NCBI GenBank assembly: GCA_023898405.1
Contig: CP060221.1
Location: 1,999,501-2,063,500, forward strand
DNA: 64,000 nt
Source of the DNA: Myxococcales bacterium
GTDB taxonomy: Bacteria; Myxococcota; UBA727; JABDBI01
Reading direction: 5' to 3'
In this document: one piece after another, positions 24,441 to 34,094 of the stretch
Layout of the letters: every line of letters starts with the position of its first letter
Position numbering within the stretch: position 1 is the first letter of the stretch
Program-made: the position numbers and the translations under genes
The notes under the pieces: generated by a model
Told to the model about the DNA's origin: nothing
Seen by the model: the letters and a program-made list of their open reading frames with translations, nothing else
Databases searched by the model: none

Positions 24441-24512
24441 TTACTAGAACCCTTAATTTCTTGCTGGTTCTTGTTTGGCTGCGGACGTTCAGTCAGTATT
24501 AATTTCTGGAAT
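24441..24512 (+). repeat. Hairpin-repeat family, degenerate copy
   Basis: The segment TAATTTCTTGCTGGTTCTTG followed by TTTGGCTGCGGACGTTCAG aligns with the copy at 43407-43445 (TAATTTCTTCCTAGTCCTCG, then CTTTGCTGCGGGCGTTCAG). The right arm no longer pairs with the left, so the hairpin is degraded here. It lies directly beside MITE-like copy B. Confidence 0.5.
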
Positions 24513-24601
24513 TGCTCCGACATACTTTTGTGCCCCCACCTTTTCATAAGCTTTTTGTTGCCCTAATTCCCCGAAGTGACTGCTAAAACTTTGAGGAATT
24601 T

Positions 24602-24838
24602 ATGCTTGGGGTGGGTTTTTCGGAAATAATAATCATTGCGCTGGTATGCTTTATTGCTCTTGGTCCCAAACAACTTCCTATTGTTATGCGAAAAATTGCC
24701 GGTTTTTATCGTCAGCTTGCTCAACTGAGAGATGAGTTTAAATTTCAACTACTCAGTGCCGATCGTGAGTTGAAAGACGATTATTTAGAGGCCAAAAATA
24801 AAATAAAAGAATTACCTGAAGAGAAAAAGCATGGATGA
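24602..24838 (+). CDS. tatA: Sec-independent translocase subunit TatA/TatB
   Basis: A 78-residue protein with one N-terminal membrane helix (GFSEIIIIALVCFIALG), the FSE motif before it, the conserved LGPKQLP hinge, and an amphipathic helix followed by a charged tail. This is the TatA/TatB plan. TatA and TatB cannot be separated with certainty from this short sequence; LGPKQLP also fits TatB. GAGG lies 5-8 bases before the ATG. It overlaps tatC by 8 bp. The Tat-signal dioxygenase at 46212-46895 is a likely client. Confidence 0.9.
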   Translation: MLGVGFSEIIIIALVCFIALGPKQLPIVMRKIAGFYRQLAQLRDEFKFQLLSADRELKDDYLEAKNKIKELPEEKKHG

Positions 24839-25556
24839 ACGAGAACAGCCTTTGTTGACTCATTTAGCCGAGCTGAGGGGCTCACTGATCAAGGCGCTGA
24901 TAGGTGTTTTCATAGCTATGATCGTTGCTTATTTTTTTGTTGATAGCATCATGTATTGGCTAAAAAAACCTATGATGGACATCATGCCTGAAGGCTCAAA
25001 GTTCGTGGTGCTTTCTCCGCAGGAGTATTTTTTTACCGAGCTTAAAGCTGCGCTTTTTTGTGGGCTTATTCTTTCTGTGCCATGGATTTTTTTACAGATT
25101 TGGAATTTTGTCTCTCCTGGGCTTTATCGGCATGAACGGCGCATGCTCATTTTATTTGTCATTAGTGCAAGTTTATGTTTTGTTTTGGGGGTGCTGTTTG
25201 CTTATTTTCTTGTCTTTCCGCCAACCTTCAATTTTTTTCTCGAAAGCCTCCCGCTTGAAGTGAGTGGAGCATATTCAATAAGCATGCTCTATGGTTTTGC
25301 CATGACCTTGCTGCTTGCCTTTGGCATAGTGTTTCAAATGCCCATAGCTGTTTATCTATTGATTTCTTTTGATTTAGTTTCCCTTGAAACCTTTGCCAGT
25401 TATCGAAGATTGGTTATTGTTGCGGCATTTATTGTGGGAGCTTTGCTGACACCACCTGATCCTATTACTCAAGTGATGCTGGCATTGCCGACGTATTTAT
25501 TATTTGAACTGGGTTTATTTTTAGCCCGTATTTCCATAAAAAATCGCTCTTCATAG
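24831..25556 (+). CDS. tatC: Sec-independent translocase subunit TatC
   Basis: Polytopic receptor for twin-arginine signal peptides, 241 aa. The cytoplasmic start contains LLTHLAELRGSLIKAL with the conserved LxELR Glu. SPQEYFFTELKAALFCG, FVSPGLYRHERR and FGIVFQMPIAVYLL are typical, and about six hydrophobic helices are seen. The start overlaps tatA. It ends 17 bp before the convergent yegD-like gene, with no clear terminator between. Confidence 0.96.
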   Translation: MDEREQPLLTHLAELRGSLIKALIGVFIAMIVAYFFVDSIMYWLKKPMMDIMPEGSKFVVLSPQEYFFTELKAALFCGLILSVPWIFLQIWNFVSPGLYRHERRMLILFVISASLCFVLGVLFAYFLVFPPTFNFFLESLPLEVSGAYSISMLYGFAMTLLLAFGIVFQMPIAVYLLISFDLVSLETFASYRRLVIVAAFIVGALLTPPDPITQVMLALPTYLLFELGLFLARISIKNRSS

Positions 25557-25573
25557 TTTTGAGGGTGAAATCG

Positions 25574-26827
25574 CTAGGTGCCAAATTTTTTCTTGGCGAT
25601 AATGCTAAGGCCAGTGGCTACACTCGCAAATTTATCTCCCTCAACCAAGCGAGCTTTAGGCAAACAGGCCAGCATTGAGTTTCTTACCAGCGGCACCGAA
25701 GAAGCTCCGCCAGTCATAAAAATAGCATCGATAGCGTCGGCATTTATTTGGGCAGATTTAATAGTTTCTTTCATGGCGGCTATAATTTTTTCAAGATCAA
25801 TTTGTAGAGCTTGTTCAAAAATAATTCTCTCAATTTCAAGTTCAAGATGCGGATCAAGTTCGTTGATCAAAACTAAAGCCTTCTCTTGACTGCTAAGTTG
25901 AATTTTGGCTTTCTCCACTTCTATAGCTAGTTGATGGCCAAGGCGAGCTTCAAGCACCTGCAATAGAATTTTAAATTTTTCAGGCTCTTCTCCGCAGAAG
26001 CTTAGTTTTTTTGCCCATTCCAGATTTTTTCTCTGATAGCAAAAACCAATTTTGTGCCAGGTAGCCAAATCTGTATAGAGAGTTTTTGGTACCAAAGATC
26101 GGTTTCCCTCCAAAGATTTGTAAAATGTATTGAGCCCGAGCTGGGGCATAATACTTTTAAGGCTCAAGCTTTTATCGAAATTAGTACCCGCGATGTGTAT
26201 TCCGCCAACGGCTAATATTTTTGCCTCGTTGTTAAGCTGCTTGCCTCCAAGTTGAGCGATAGTAAAATCAGATGTTCCTCCGCCCATATCTATAATCAAA
26301 GCGATTTCTTCATGGCTTAAGTCATTCTCGTAGTGTGCGGCTGCAGCAATAGGCTCAAGTTCAAAGCAAATATTTTTAAAACCCAAATTTTTGAGTAGCT
26401 CATGCATAGCGTCTTGGGCGCTTTTGTCTAAGTTTTTGTCATTATCGTTATAATGCACGGGTCTACCAACGACGATATTGCTCAGTAGGCTGCCTTTTTG
26501 CCTCTCGCACCTTTCTTTGAGATTGCCGATTATAAGAGCGATAATATCGGTGTAAGAAAGCTTCTTGTTTTCCACTTGAGTTTTTTCATTAATCAGCTTG
26601 GTGCCTAAAGCATTTTTGGGCGACCAGATCATGCGGCCTTCTGAACCGGCAATATAACGCCTTTTAGCCTCTTCACCAAAAAAAGGTTGGCTTTCACCAT
26701 ATTCAAAAAATATGGAAGAGGGCAAATATTTTTTTCCGTCAAAATCACTCAACTTAAGCTGATTATCTTGGTAAAAACCGATGGCAGAATTGGATGTGCC
26801 AAAATCTAGCCCACAAAAATTATTCAT
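25574..26827 (-). CDS. yegD: YegD-type Hsp70 family chaperone
   Basis: A 417-residue actin-like ATPase of the Hsp70 superfamily, lacking the usual C-terminal peptide-binding domain. Phosphate 1 motif GLDFGTSNSAIG is at the N-terminus, VVGRPVHYND and EPIAAAAHYE (connect 1) follow, then IDMGGGTSDFTIA (phosphate 2) and FMTGGASSVPLVRNSM (adenosine motif). These match the YegD subfamily. GGGAG lies before the ATG. It is the last gene of a minus-strand run from tig; the 67-bp gap to the phosphoribosyltransferase allows co-transcription. Confidence 0.92.
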   Translation of the reverse strand: MNNFCGLDFGTSNSAIGFYQDNQLKLSDFDGKKYLPSSIFFEYGESQPFFGEEAKRRYIAGSEGRMIWSPKNALGTKLINEKTQVENKKLSYTDIIALIIGNLKERCERQKGSLLSNIVVGRPVHYNDNDKNLDKSAQDAMHELLKNLGFKNICFELEPIAAAAHYENDLSHEEIALIIDMGGGTSDFTIAQLGGKQLNNEAKILAVGGIHIAGTNFDKSLSLKSIMPQLGLNTFYKSLEGNRSLVPKTLYTDLATWHKIGFCYQRKNLEWAKKLSFCGEEPEKFKILLQVLEARLGHQLAIEVEKAKIQLSSQEKALVLINELDPHLELEIERIIFEQALQIDLEKIIAAMKETIKSAQINADAIDAIFMTGGASSVPLVRNSMLACLPKARLVEGDKFASVATGLSIIAKKKFGT

Positions 26828-26894
26828 GATCGAGCTCCCTTAGTGTCATGATAATTTTTGAAGTTGCGAATAGTAAAATGCTATGAAAAAGCTG

Positions 26895-27530
26895 TCAAGC
26901 GCTTGGAGATGAGTTGCTAAACCCTTGCAAGACGGCAATGACTTCATCATCGCTGACTTGCGTAAAGTCTTTAAAAAATTCTCCCACTGCACCAAAGAAT
27001 GCAGGGCTATGAAGGCAGATAACCTGATCAGCGAGTATTTTGATGTGCGCAAGAGCATCTTTAGGGGCAACCGCGCAGGCTGCAATGATGCGTTTAGGTG
27101 ATTCGCTTCTAATACTTTTGATGGCGGCTTTGAGTGTTGAGCCCGTAGCAATACCATCATCAACGATGATTACTGTGCGATTTTTTATGCAAGCTTTGTT
27201 TTTATTTAGAGAATAGAGCTGTCGACGTAATTTAAGACTTTTTAGCTGTCTGTTGATTTCTTGAGTTGGATAATTTTTATCGATAGAGCAGTCATTGAGA
27301 TAAGTGTTGCCATTCTCATCGACAGAACCAATGGCGTATTCGGGACTGAGAGGGGCGCACAACTTATGCACCAGCACGATATCGAGTTGTCCGTGTAGTT
27401 CTTGGGCAATAATTTTTGCCATGGGTACACCACCCCTGGGGATAGCCAAAATGAGCGGATTTTCATAGCCATACTTGGTTAATTTTTTGGCTAAGAGATG
27501 TGCAGCAGCTGCGCGATTTTGAAAGAGCAT
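26895..27530 (-). CDS. Phosphoribosyltransferase-family protein
   Basis: A 211-residue type I PRTase fold protein. The PRPP-binding loop is VIIVDDGIATGSTLKAAI (about 117-134) and the N-terminal LAIPRGGVPMAKIIA is the typical start of the stand-alone family often found beside dienelactone-hydrolase or stress genes. The natural substrate is not known. AGGA follows immediately after the miaB stop and sets the start, indicating tight coupling to miaB (8-bp gap). Confidence 0.88.
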   Translation of the reverse strand: MLFQNRAAAAHLLAKKLTKYGYENPLILAIPRGGVPMAKIIAQELHGQLDIVLVHKLCAPLSPEYAIGSVDENGNTYLNDCSIDKNYPTQEINRQLKSLKLRRQLYSLNKNKACIKNRTVIIVDDGIATGSTLKAAIKSIRSESPKRIIAACAVAPKDALAHIKILADQVICLHSPAFFGAVGEFFKDFTQVSDDEVIAVLQGFSNSSPSA

Positions 27531-27538
27531 AGTTTCCT

Positions 27539-28996
27539 CTAAGGGGAAACTAAGCTGCCTCCCAAAGACAAAGACCGAGCTGATTCGATCTTAACGTCAA
27601 CAAGCTTTCCGATCAAAGATTGCGCACCTGAAAAGTGCACGATATGATCACCTCTGGTGCGGCCAATTAAACGCAAAGGTTCAGATTTACTGCGAAGCTG
27701 TACGAGATCTTTGTTGTAGAAGGGATCGAGTTTTGCTTCACTTTCACACAGCACTGAGTGAGTTTGGCCGAGCATCGCTTGATGATGTTCAAGAGCAATT
27801 TCATTTTGCAAGTTGAGCATGAGGGTATGGCGAGATTTTTTTACTTTATCGCTGATATTATCGGAAAAGCGTTTGTGCGCAACAGTGTTTGGACGTGGAG
27901 AGTATTTAAAAATAAAAAGATTTTTAAAACGAACTTTGCGCAAAAGCTCTAGAGATGCTTCAAAGTCTTCATCGTTTTCAGTGGGAAAACCAACAATCAT
28001 ATCACCCAAAAGACTAATGTCGGGCATACGTGCTTTTGCGCGTTCAATCAAAGACATGTAAGTTTCTAAATCATAGCCGCGATTCATATCGCGCAGAACT
28101 TTGTCACTGCCTGATTGAGCTGGAATATGCAAATAACGGCATATGCGCTCACAATTTTTCATGACGTCTAAAGCTTCGTCACTGAAATCTCGCGGATAGC
28201 TGGTGAGAAAACGCAAACGGGCTAGATTAGGAACCTGCTCATGGACTTGGAAAAGCAAATCGGCAAATGACCATTTATTTGTGCCTTCATAAAAATAGTG
28301 GTTGATGGTTTGTCCAAGCAAGGTAACTTCTTTGACACCGCTATCAACCAGACGCTTTACTTCATCGATGATGGATTCTGGTGGGCGATGGAGTTCGGGG
28401 CCGCGCGTGCGAGGAACAACACAAAAAGAGCAAAATTTGTTGCAGCCACGGGTAATACGCACATAAGCTTGGCTTCCTAAATTTTTATTGGGAGCCCGAC
28501 CTGCATCAAGAGCCTCAAGACTGTCAAAGGGGGACATAGAGGCAGCTTCACTCACACCCTTACGCTTTACAAAATAAGATAAACTTTTTTGGGTAGATTG
28601 CTTTTCAACGCTGTTAAATGCAGCCTCAACCAGATCTTTGGTGTCGTTGATTTTGCTGGGCCCAACCATGACATCGATAAAGGGCCTTTTTTTTGCAAGC
28701 TGATCATGAGCACGCTCAGCCATGCAACCTAAAACGCCAACAATAACTTTTTCGCCTTTGTCTTTACGTTCTTTGACTATGCCCAGACGGCTCAGTACTT
28801 TCTGCTCACTGAGATCGCGCACTGAACATGTGTTAAGAAGAACTACATTGGCGTCTTTGGCGTTATCAACAAAGCGATGACCAGAGGAACGAAATTGATT
28901 CTCCACCAATTCCGAATCTAAAATGTTCATCTGGCATCCGAAAGTCTCAAGAAAAACCCGCATTTTGGCGGGTTTAGCCGATGAATCGTGAGGCAT
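27539..28996 (-). CDS. miaB: tRNA-2-methylthio-N6-dimethylallyladenosine synthase MiaB
   Basis: Radical-SAM enzyme that adds a methylthio group to i6A37 of tRNA. The N-terminal cluster cysteines are at 21, 57 and 91 (FGCQMN, NTCSVR, GCMAER). The radical-SAM cluster is at 185, 189 and 192 (RGCNKFCSFC). LLGQTINHY and SYPRDF blocks follow, and a C-terminal TRAM domain lies at about 415-480. NTCSVR with VVPRTRGPE favours MiaB over RimO or MtaB. 485 aa is within range. It is 21 bp downstream of tig. Confidence 0.95.
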   Translation of the reverse strand: MPHDSSAKPAKMRVFLETFGCQMNILDSELVENQFRSSGHRFVDNAKDANVVLLNTCSVRDLSEQKVLSRLGIVKERKDKGEKVIVGVLGCMAERAHDQLAKKRPFIDVMVGPSKINDTKDLVEAAFNSVEKQSTQKSLSYFVKRKGVSEAASMSPFDSLEALDAGRAPNKNLGSQAYVRITRGCNKFCSFCVVPRTRGPELHRPPESIIDEVKRLVDSGVKEVTLLGQTINHYFYEGTNKWSFADLLFQVHEQVPNLARLRFLTSYPRDFSDEALDVMKNCERICRYLHIPAQSGSDKVLRDMNRGYDLETYMSLIERAKARMPDISLLGDMIVGFPTENDEDFEASLELLRKVRFKNLFIFKYSPRPNTVAHKRFSDNISDKVKKSRHTLMLNLQNEIALEHHQAMLGQTHSVLCESEAKLDPFYNKDLVQLRSKSEPLRLIGRTRGDHIVHFSGAQSLIGKLVDVKIESARSLSLGGSLVSP

Positions 28997-29016
28997 GTGA
29001 ATTACCTTTTTATGTT

Positions 29017-30297
29017 TTAGTTGCCTTTTTTAAATAAAGGCTCTTCTATAATTGTGGCAGCTGCTGATTTTTCAACAGCATGCAATATTTTTTCAACCTG
29101 GATTGAATAAAGGGCGTCTTCTTTATTGATTTCTTTTGCGCTCTTAACACGTTCCGCAATTTCTTCTTCGCTCGCGCTCACAGACATTTTTTCAATGAGT
29201 TCTTCCAAAATAAGTTCTACTTTCACTCTGAAAATCGCTCTGTTTTGTACTGAATTCCACATCTCTTGCCAATGATTTTTTACAACATCTTGAGCAACGT
29301 CTTCTTTCATGGTTTCAAGTTCGCGATTGATCATCGACATAGCCATTTTTTCGACCATGACCGGAGGGACTTCTAATGGGTTGTGTTCAATCAAAGCTTT
29401 ACAGATAGCGTCTTGACGAAAATATTCATCTCTTCGTTTAGCAGTAAGACTAAAACGTGTCCGAATCGACTCTTTAACCTCTTCGAGGCTTGTAAACTTG
29501 TCAGATAAATCTTTGGCAAACTCATCATCAAGAGCAGGCAATATCCGCTCTTTGAACGCTTTGATGCTCAGAAGCATTTCGCATTCTTTGCCCTTGAGCG
29601 TTTCATCTTGATGATCGGTCGGCATAGTGTATTTAACCGAGGCTTTTTCGCCAACTTTTTTACCAATCAACGCAGTTTTAAGATCATCAGGAACATTTTG
29701 AGCAAAAAGAGGTACAGAGTAATCTTTGTGGCTATAGTTGGCATCGAGAGTGCCATCGATCAAAACTTCGCTGTCGCATTCAACCAGGTCGTTATCAGCG
29801 ATTTGATCTCTATCTTTGACTGGAGCAAAGGTTGCCATACTTTCTTGCAAGGAAAGTAATTCATCATCAATGTCTTGGTCGCTAAAGACAAATTTTTTAA
29901 ACTCGATGGGAAGAGCTTCAAATTTTTCTACCTGAACCTTAGGCTTTATCTGAAAAATTGCTCGATAAGAAAAGGCTTGTTGCTGATCCACGGGGTTTAC
30001 AGGTTCAATCTTAGGCTGAGAAACAGGTGTGATCTCTTGATTTTTGCAGGCATCCGAAAGGCTTTTTTCTACAAGTTTTTCTACTAAATCTTGTTTTACC
30101 TGAGCGCCATAAAAATTCATTACCATGCTTTGAGGCATTTTTCCCGGTCTAAATCCTGGTCGTGTAGCTACGCGCTGGACTTTATTTAATGCTTTAGTGA
30201 ACTCATGGCTTACAACAGCACTTGGGATGGTTATGGTAAGTTCTCTCTCATGCTCTGAAGGGGAAGTCATAGTTAAATTTTCAATCACATTCTTCAT
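29017..30297 (-). CDS. tig: Trigger factor
   Basis: Ribosome-bound folding chaperone and peptidyl-prolyl isomerase. The ribosome-docking signature is GFRPGKMP (about residues 49-56). The PPIase domain (about 155-240) and the helical C-terminal arms (to 426) follow. The ATG at 30297 is chosen because AAGGTGG lies 5 bases upstream; a GTG nine bases earlier is also open. GFRxGKxP is intact. It is the first protein gene of the run tig-miaB-PRT-yegD and lies just downstream of tRNA-Leu on the same strand. Confidence 0.95.
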   Translation of the reverse strand: MKNVIENLTMTSPSEHERELTITIPSAVVSHEFTKALNKVQRVATRPGFRPGKMPQSMVMNFYGAQVKQDLVEKLVEKSLSDACKNQEITPVSQPKIEPVNPVDQQQAFSYRAIFQIKPKVQVEKFEALPIEFKKFVFSDQDIDDELLSLQESMATFAPVKDRDQIADNDLVECDSEVLIDGTLDANYSHKDYSVPLFAQNVPDDLKTALIGKKVGEKASVKYTMPTDHQDETLKGKECEMLLSIKAFKERILPALDDEFAKDLSDKFTSLEEVKESIRTRFSLTAKRRDEYFRQDAICKALIEHNPLEVPPVMVEKMAMSMINRELETMKEDVAQDVVKNHWQEMWNSVQNRAIFRVKVELILEELIEKMSVSASEEEIAERVKSAKEINKEDALYSIQVEKILHAVEKSAAATIIEEPLFKKGN

Positions 30298-30361
30298 TTT
30301 AACCACCTTACAGTTAAATAAATGAGTAAAAACAACCCACTGCGCTAATCATAAATGGAAA

Positions 30362-30446
30362 TGGTGCGAGCGAAGGGAATCGAACCCCCACGGGTTGCCC
30401 CGCTGGAACCTAAATCCAGTGCGTCTACCAGTTCCGCCACGCTCGC
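30362..30446 (-). tRNA. tRNA-Leu (UAG anticodon)
   Basis: 85 nt including encoded CCA. The acceptor arms GCGAGCG and CGCTCGC pair perfectly. The anticodon stem-loop is CTGGA-TTTAGGT-TCCAG with anticodon TAG. The D-arm region contains the AACTGGTAGACGC sequence of leucine tRNAs. A long variable arm and the T-arm GGGGGTTCGATTCCC follow. The class II shape and anticodon agree on leucine. It is the only tRNA seen in the window. Confidence 0.97.
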
Positions 30447-30460
30447 TTCGGTCTAGATTC

Positions 30461-30466
30461 GTTATA
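30461..30466 (-). promoter_or_regulatory. Possible -10 element of the tRNA-Leu promoter
   Basis: TATAAC on the minus strand, 15 bases upstream of the mature tRNA 5' end. The -35 region about 17 bp further up is only weakly consensus. Offered as the best candidate, not as proof. Confidence 0.3.
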
Positions 30467-30669
30467 GAAGCAAACTAACAAAGAAGAATTCTTTTGGCTA
30501 GGGGGGCGCACATGTACTTGTGAATATTTTTTAAGCTTTGAAAAAATAAGTGAGAGAATAAATTCAAAAAAAATGCGCAACTATTGAAAATGAAATAGTC
30601 TTTGGATTATTAAACTTACAAAGCGCACCCAGATACCCTTATAATTGAAATGCAAAGCATGGGGGGCGT

Positions 30670-32919
30670 ATGCAGGCTAAAGAATTTTTATCAGATATCT
30701 CTGAAGCTCGGGCGAAATATTTTAAGGAAAGTTATTCAATATTAAGCTTTGAGGATTATCTTAAAGAGGTAGCCAAAAGACCTCAAATTCACCTAAGAAA
30801 TAGTGCGCAATATTTCAGTGATATGATCGACAGTTTTGGCGATTACCAAGTGTCCTCTCCAATAAAGAACATAAAGCGTTATCGCTTATTTGATGCTGAA
30901 TCCTTCGACCATGAAGGTCGTGTATTTGGGCAAGAAGAAGTGATGCTTGCCATTGTGGCGCAGATCAAAAATTTCGTTAGGGCTGGAAGAGTAGATAAAT
31001 TGGTGCTTCTTCATGGACCGAATGGATCTTCTAAAACCACTATTATTACCACTCTCGCTCAAGCTGCTGAGCGATATTCCTACAGCGACGATGGGGCTAT
31101 CTATCAATTTTCCTGGGTATTTCCGCGAAAAGAAAATACGTCAAAAGCTCTTGGCTTTAATGATGATGAAATAGTTAATTTCGAAAGCTATGCCAATTTG
31201 TCTGCAGATGCTATCGATGCGCAAATTTTTTCTGAACAAAGTGATCATCCTTTATTACTTCTTTCATTTGAAGAACGACAAAAATATTTTGAGCAACTTG
31301 GTATTCAAGAAGAAAATTTTAAGATTCCAGCTTTGATAAAAAATGGAAACTTGTCATACAAAAATCGTCAAATTTATGATTCGCTTTTATCATGTTACGG
31401 TGGAAATTTGTTTGCAGTTTTGCGCCATGTAAGAGTTGAGAGATTTTATTTTTCTCGCCGTTACAGGAAAGGTATATCGGTAATTGAACCACAGATGAGT
31501 GTTGATGCATACATACGTCAAGTAACCAATGACCAATCCCTGCAGTCCCTGCCTAGTTCTCTGAGAAATCTTTCGCTCTATGAGGCCCTAGGGCCATTGG
31601 TAGAAGCAAATCGAGGCTTGCTTGAATATAGTGATCTTCTCAAACGTCCTATCGATGCATGGAAATATTTGTTGGTGGCTTGTGAGCAAGCTCAGGTAAG
31701 CGTGGGAAATCTTTCGCTATTTTTTGATTTATTGATGATCGCAACCTCTAATGAGCTGCACCTGAAAGGCTTCAAAGAATATGCTGATTGGCCCTCATTT
31801 AAGGGGAGGATAGAGCTTATAAAAGTGCCATATCTTTTGCAATCTAAAGAAGAAGAAGGAATCTATCAAAATCAAATTCCAAAGGCCCTGAATGGAATTC
31901 ATATAGCTCCACATGCCATTGCCATGGCTGCTCGTTGGGCAGTTCTTACAAGGCTAGAGCCACCATCAGCGCAGAAATACCCAAGTAGTTTGCAAGAAAT
32001 TATAAGAGATATATCGCCAGACGAAAAGCTCGACCTCTATGACCAAGCCGAAGTGCCACTTCGTTTAACGCAACAGCAAGCAAAGGAATTAAAAGCTCAT
32101 ATTAAAGACTTAGTTGCAGAATATAAAAATGAATCGGGCTATGAGGGGCTCTTTGGGGCTTCACCAAGAGAAGTGAGGACACTCATACTCAATGCTGCAC
32201 AAAATCCAAACTACGATCATCTCTGTGTGGGAGCAATATTTAGTCAGATAGAGCAGCTTATCGAGCAAAAATCAAGCTATGAATTTTTAAGAAGAGAGGT
32301 TGTGCGTGGCTATCGTGATGCTCAACATCTTTTGCAATTGGTAAAAAGGTTTTATGTGAGAGTGCTAGAAGATGAGGCACGGACAGCATTAGGAATTTAT
32401 GCCCAAGAATCCTATGAAGAATTATTTAAGCGCTATGTTAATCATGTTTCGGCTTGGACCAAAAAAGAGCGTTTAGTCGACCCAATAGCCGGGCGAAGTG
32501 TTGAAGCAAATGAAGCATTTATGAGCAAAATTGAAAAAGAACTTTTGGCTCTCAATGAATCAAATGAGGATTTTAGAAGGCAATTAATTTCCCAAATTGG
32601 TGCCTACAAGATCGAGCATCCTCATTCAGACTTAGATTATAATTTTATTTTTTCATCCCACATAAAAAGGTTGAAAGAAAGCATTTATGCTGAACAAAGG
32701 GAAGTTATATATAAAATTATTTCTAATTTTTTGCGTGTGATAGATGGAGATACAGTTGGTCTTGAGGAAAAAGAACTTGCACGAGCTTTTGCTCTTAGAG
32801 ATGGACTTCTTGGTTTAGGTTATAATGAATCGAGCGCACGTTGGGCAATGGCATATTACATGAAAAATGCCTTGCGAGATGAAACAAAAGATTCCAAACC
32901 AAGCTTCAATCTGACATAA
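30670..32919 (+). CDS. prkA: PrkA-family serine protein kinase / AAA+ protein
   Basis: PrkA proteins have an N-terminal AAA+ domain and a C-terminal kinase-like helical region and act in stress and starvation signalling. The start shows FEDYLKEVAKRPQIHLRNSAQYF and a YRLF...VFGQEEVMLAIV block. Walker A is LLHGPNGSSKT (residues 114-123, Lys 122). The C-terminal part contains FLRREVVRGYRDAQ. 749 aa is about 100 longer than the E. coli YeaG type, as in several delta-type genomes. Partner genes yeaH and spoVR are not nearby. GGGGGG lies 4-9 bases before the ATG. Confidence 0.87.
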   Translation: MQAKEFLSDISEARAKYFKESYSILSFEDYLKEVAKRPQIHLRNSAQYFSDMIDSFGDYQVSSPIKNIKRYRLFDAESFDHEGRVFGQEEVMLAIVAQIKNFVRAGRVDKLVLLHGPNGSSKTTIITTLAQAAERYSYSDDGAIYQFSWVFPRKENTSKALGFNDDEIVNFESYANLSADAIDAQIFSEQSDHPLLLLSFEERQKYFEQLGIQEENFKIPALIKNGNLSYKNRQIYDSLLSCYGGNLFAVLRHVRVERFYFSRRYRKGISVIEPQMSVDAYIRQVTNDQSLQSLPSSLRNLSLYEALGPLVEANRGLLEYSDLLKRPIDAWKYLLVACEQAQVSVGNLSLFFDLLMIATSNELHLKGFKEYADWPSFKGRIELIKVPYLLQSKEEEGIYQNQIPKALNGIHIAPHAIAMAARWAVLTRLEPPSAQKYPSSLQEIIRDISPDEKLDLYDQAEVPLRLTQQQAKELKAHIKDLVAEYKNESGYEGLFGASPREVRTLILNAAQNPNYDHLCVGAIFSQIEQLIEQKSSYEFLRREVVRGYRDAQHLLQLVKRFYVRVLEDEARTALGIYAQESYEELFKRYVNHVSAWTKKERLVDPIAGRSVEANEAFMSKIEKELLALNESNEDFRRQLISQIGAYKIEHPHSDLDYNFIFSSHIKRLKESIYAEQREVIYKIISNFLRVIDGDTVGLEEKELARAFALRDGLLGLGYNESSARWAMAYYMKNALRDETKDSKPSFNLT

Positions 32920-33044
32920 CGGGATGTGGCAAAAATATTTTAGGCCTGAAGCATAAGGTGCAAGGGCCAAAATATTAAGTGGGCAAGGCTTTGAGCAGAG
33001 TTGGAATTGTTATGATGAGTATAAAAATATTGGTGGAGAGATGA

Positions 33045-34094
33045 ATGAATAATAAAAAGATGCAACTTGATGATATTAATGTCATATCTTTCAAACCGCT
33101 TATTACCCCGGATGAAATCCGCCAAAAAATTCCTTTGCCGCAAGAGTCTGCTGAAGTTGTGGCGCAGTCTCGACAAATTATTGCCAATATACTTATGGGC
33201 AAAGATCCTCGAAAGATAATTATCATGGGTCCGTGCTCCATTCATGATCCAAAGTCGGCTTTGGAATATGCTGCCCGGCTTAGAATACTGGCTAGAGAAG
33301 TTAGTGAGACGCTTTTTATTGTGATGCGTACCTACTTTGAAAAACCGCGAACAACCGTTGGATGGAAAGGTTTTATCAACGATCCTCAACTAGATAATTC
33401 ATTTAAAATGAATGAAGGCTTAGAAAAGGCGCGCAAGCTTTTGATAGAAATTACCAAGCAAGGAGTACCAGTAGCCACTGAATCGCTTGATCCCATCACT
33501 CCGCAGTATCTGGCGGAATTAATTTCTTGGACAGCCATAGGTGCACGAACAACAGAGTCTCAGACTCATCGAGAACTTTCTTCAGGATTGTCATCACCAG
33601 TTGGATTTAAGAATAATACCGATGGCAATATTGAGGTGGCAATCAATGCTATAAAATCCTCTCAAAGGCCACATCATTTTTTAGGAATTGATGAGGCGGG
33701 GCAAACATCCATTGTGGCTACTCGAGGAAATTCCTACAGTCATCTCATATTGAGGGGAGGAAAGGAACACCCCAATTATGATGCAGCATCTGTGAAGTCT
33801 GCGCAGCTCTCTTTAGAAAAAGCAGGGCTTTTAAAAAATCTCATAATCGATTGTTCACACGACAATTCGTTGAAGGACTATCGCAAACAGCCACAGGTAT
33901 TTAGAAATTGTATCGAGCAAATAGCGAGTGGCAATCAGCATATTGTCGGACTTATGCTTGAGTCTCATTTGTTTTCAGGGAAACAAGAACTAAGTTGCGA
34001 ATTAAAATATGGGGTGTCTATCACCGATGGCTGCATAGATTTTGATGAATCGACCAATCTCTGTCACTGGGCATATCAAATTTTGAGGAAATAA
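33045..34094 (+). CDS. aroG: Class I 3-deoxy-7-phosphoheptulonate (DAHP) synthase
   Basis: First enzyme of aromatic amino-acid synthesis, joining PEP and erythrose-4-phosphate. Signatures include KIIIMGPCSIHDPKSALEYA, MRTYFEKPRTTVGWKG, IGARTTESQTHRELSSGLS, VGFKNNTDG and LIIDCSHDNSLKD, all of the AroF/G/H class. Length of 349 aa is standard. GGAGAG lies 6 bases before the ATG. The feedback isoform (Phe, Tyr or Trp) cannot be named, so the symbol denotes the class. The CDF transporter gene starts on the base after its stop. Confidence 0.93.
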   Translation: MNNKKMQLDDINVISFKPLITPDEIRQKIPLPQESAEVVAQSRQIIANILMGKDPRKIIIMGPCSIHDPKSALEYAARLRILAREVSETLFIVMRTYFEKPRTTVGWKGFINDPQLDNSFKMNEGLEKARKLLIEITKQGVPVATESLDPITPQYLAELISWTAIGARTTESQTHRELSSGLSSPVGFKNNTDGNIEVAINAIKSSQRPHHFLGIDEAGQTSIVATRGNSYSHLILRGGKEHPNYDAASVKSAQLSLEKAGLLKNLIIDCSHDNSLKDYRKQPQVFRNCIEQIASGNQHIVGLMLESHLFSGKQELSCELKYGVSITDGCIDFDESTNLCHWAYQILRK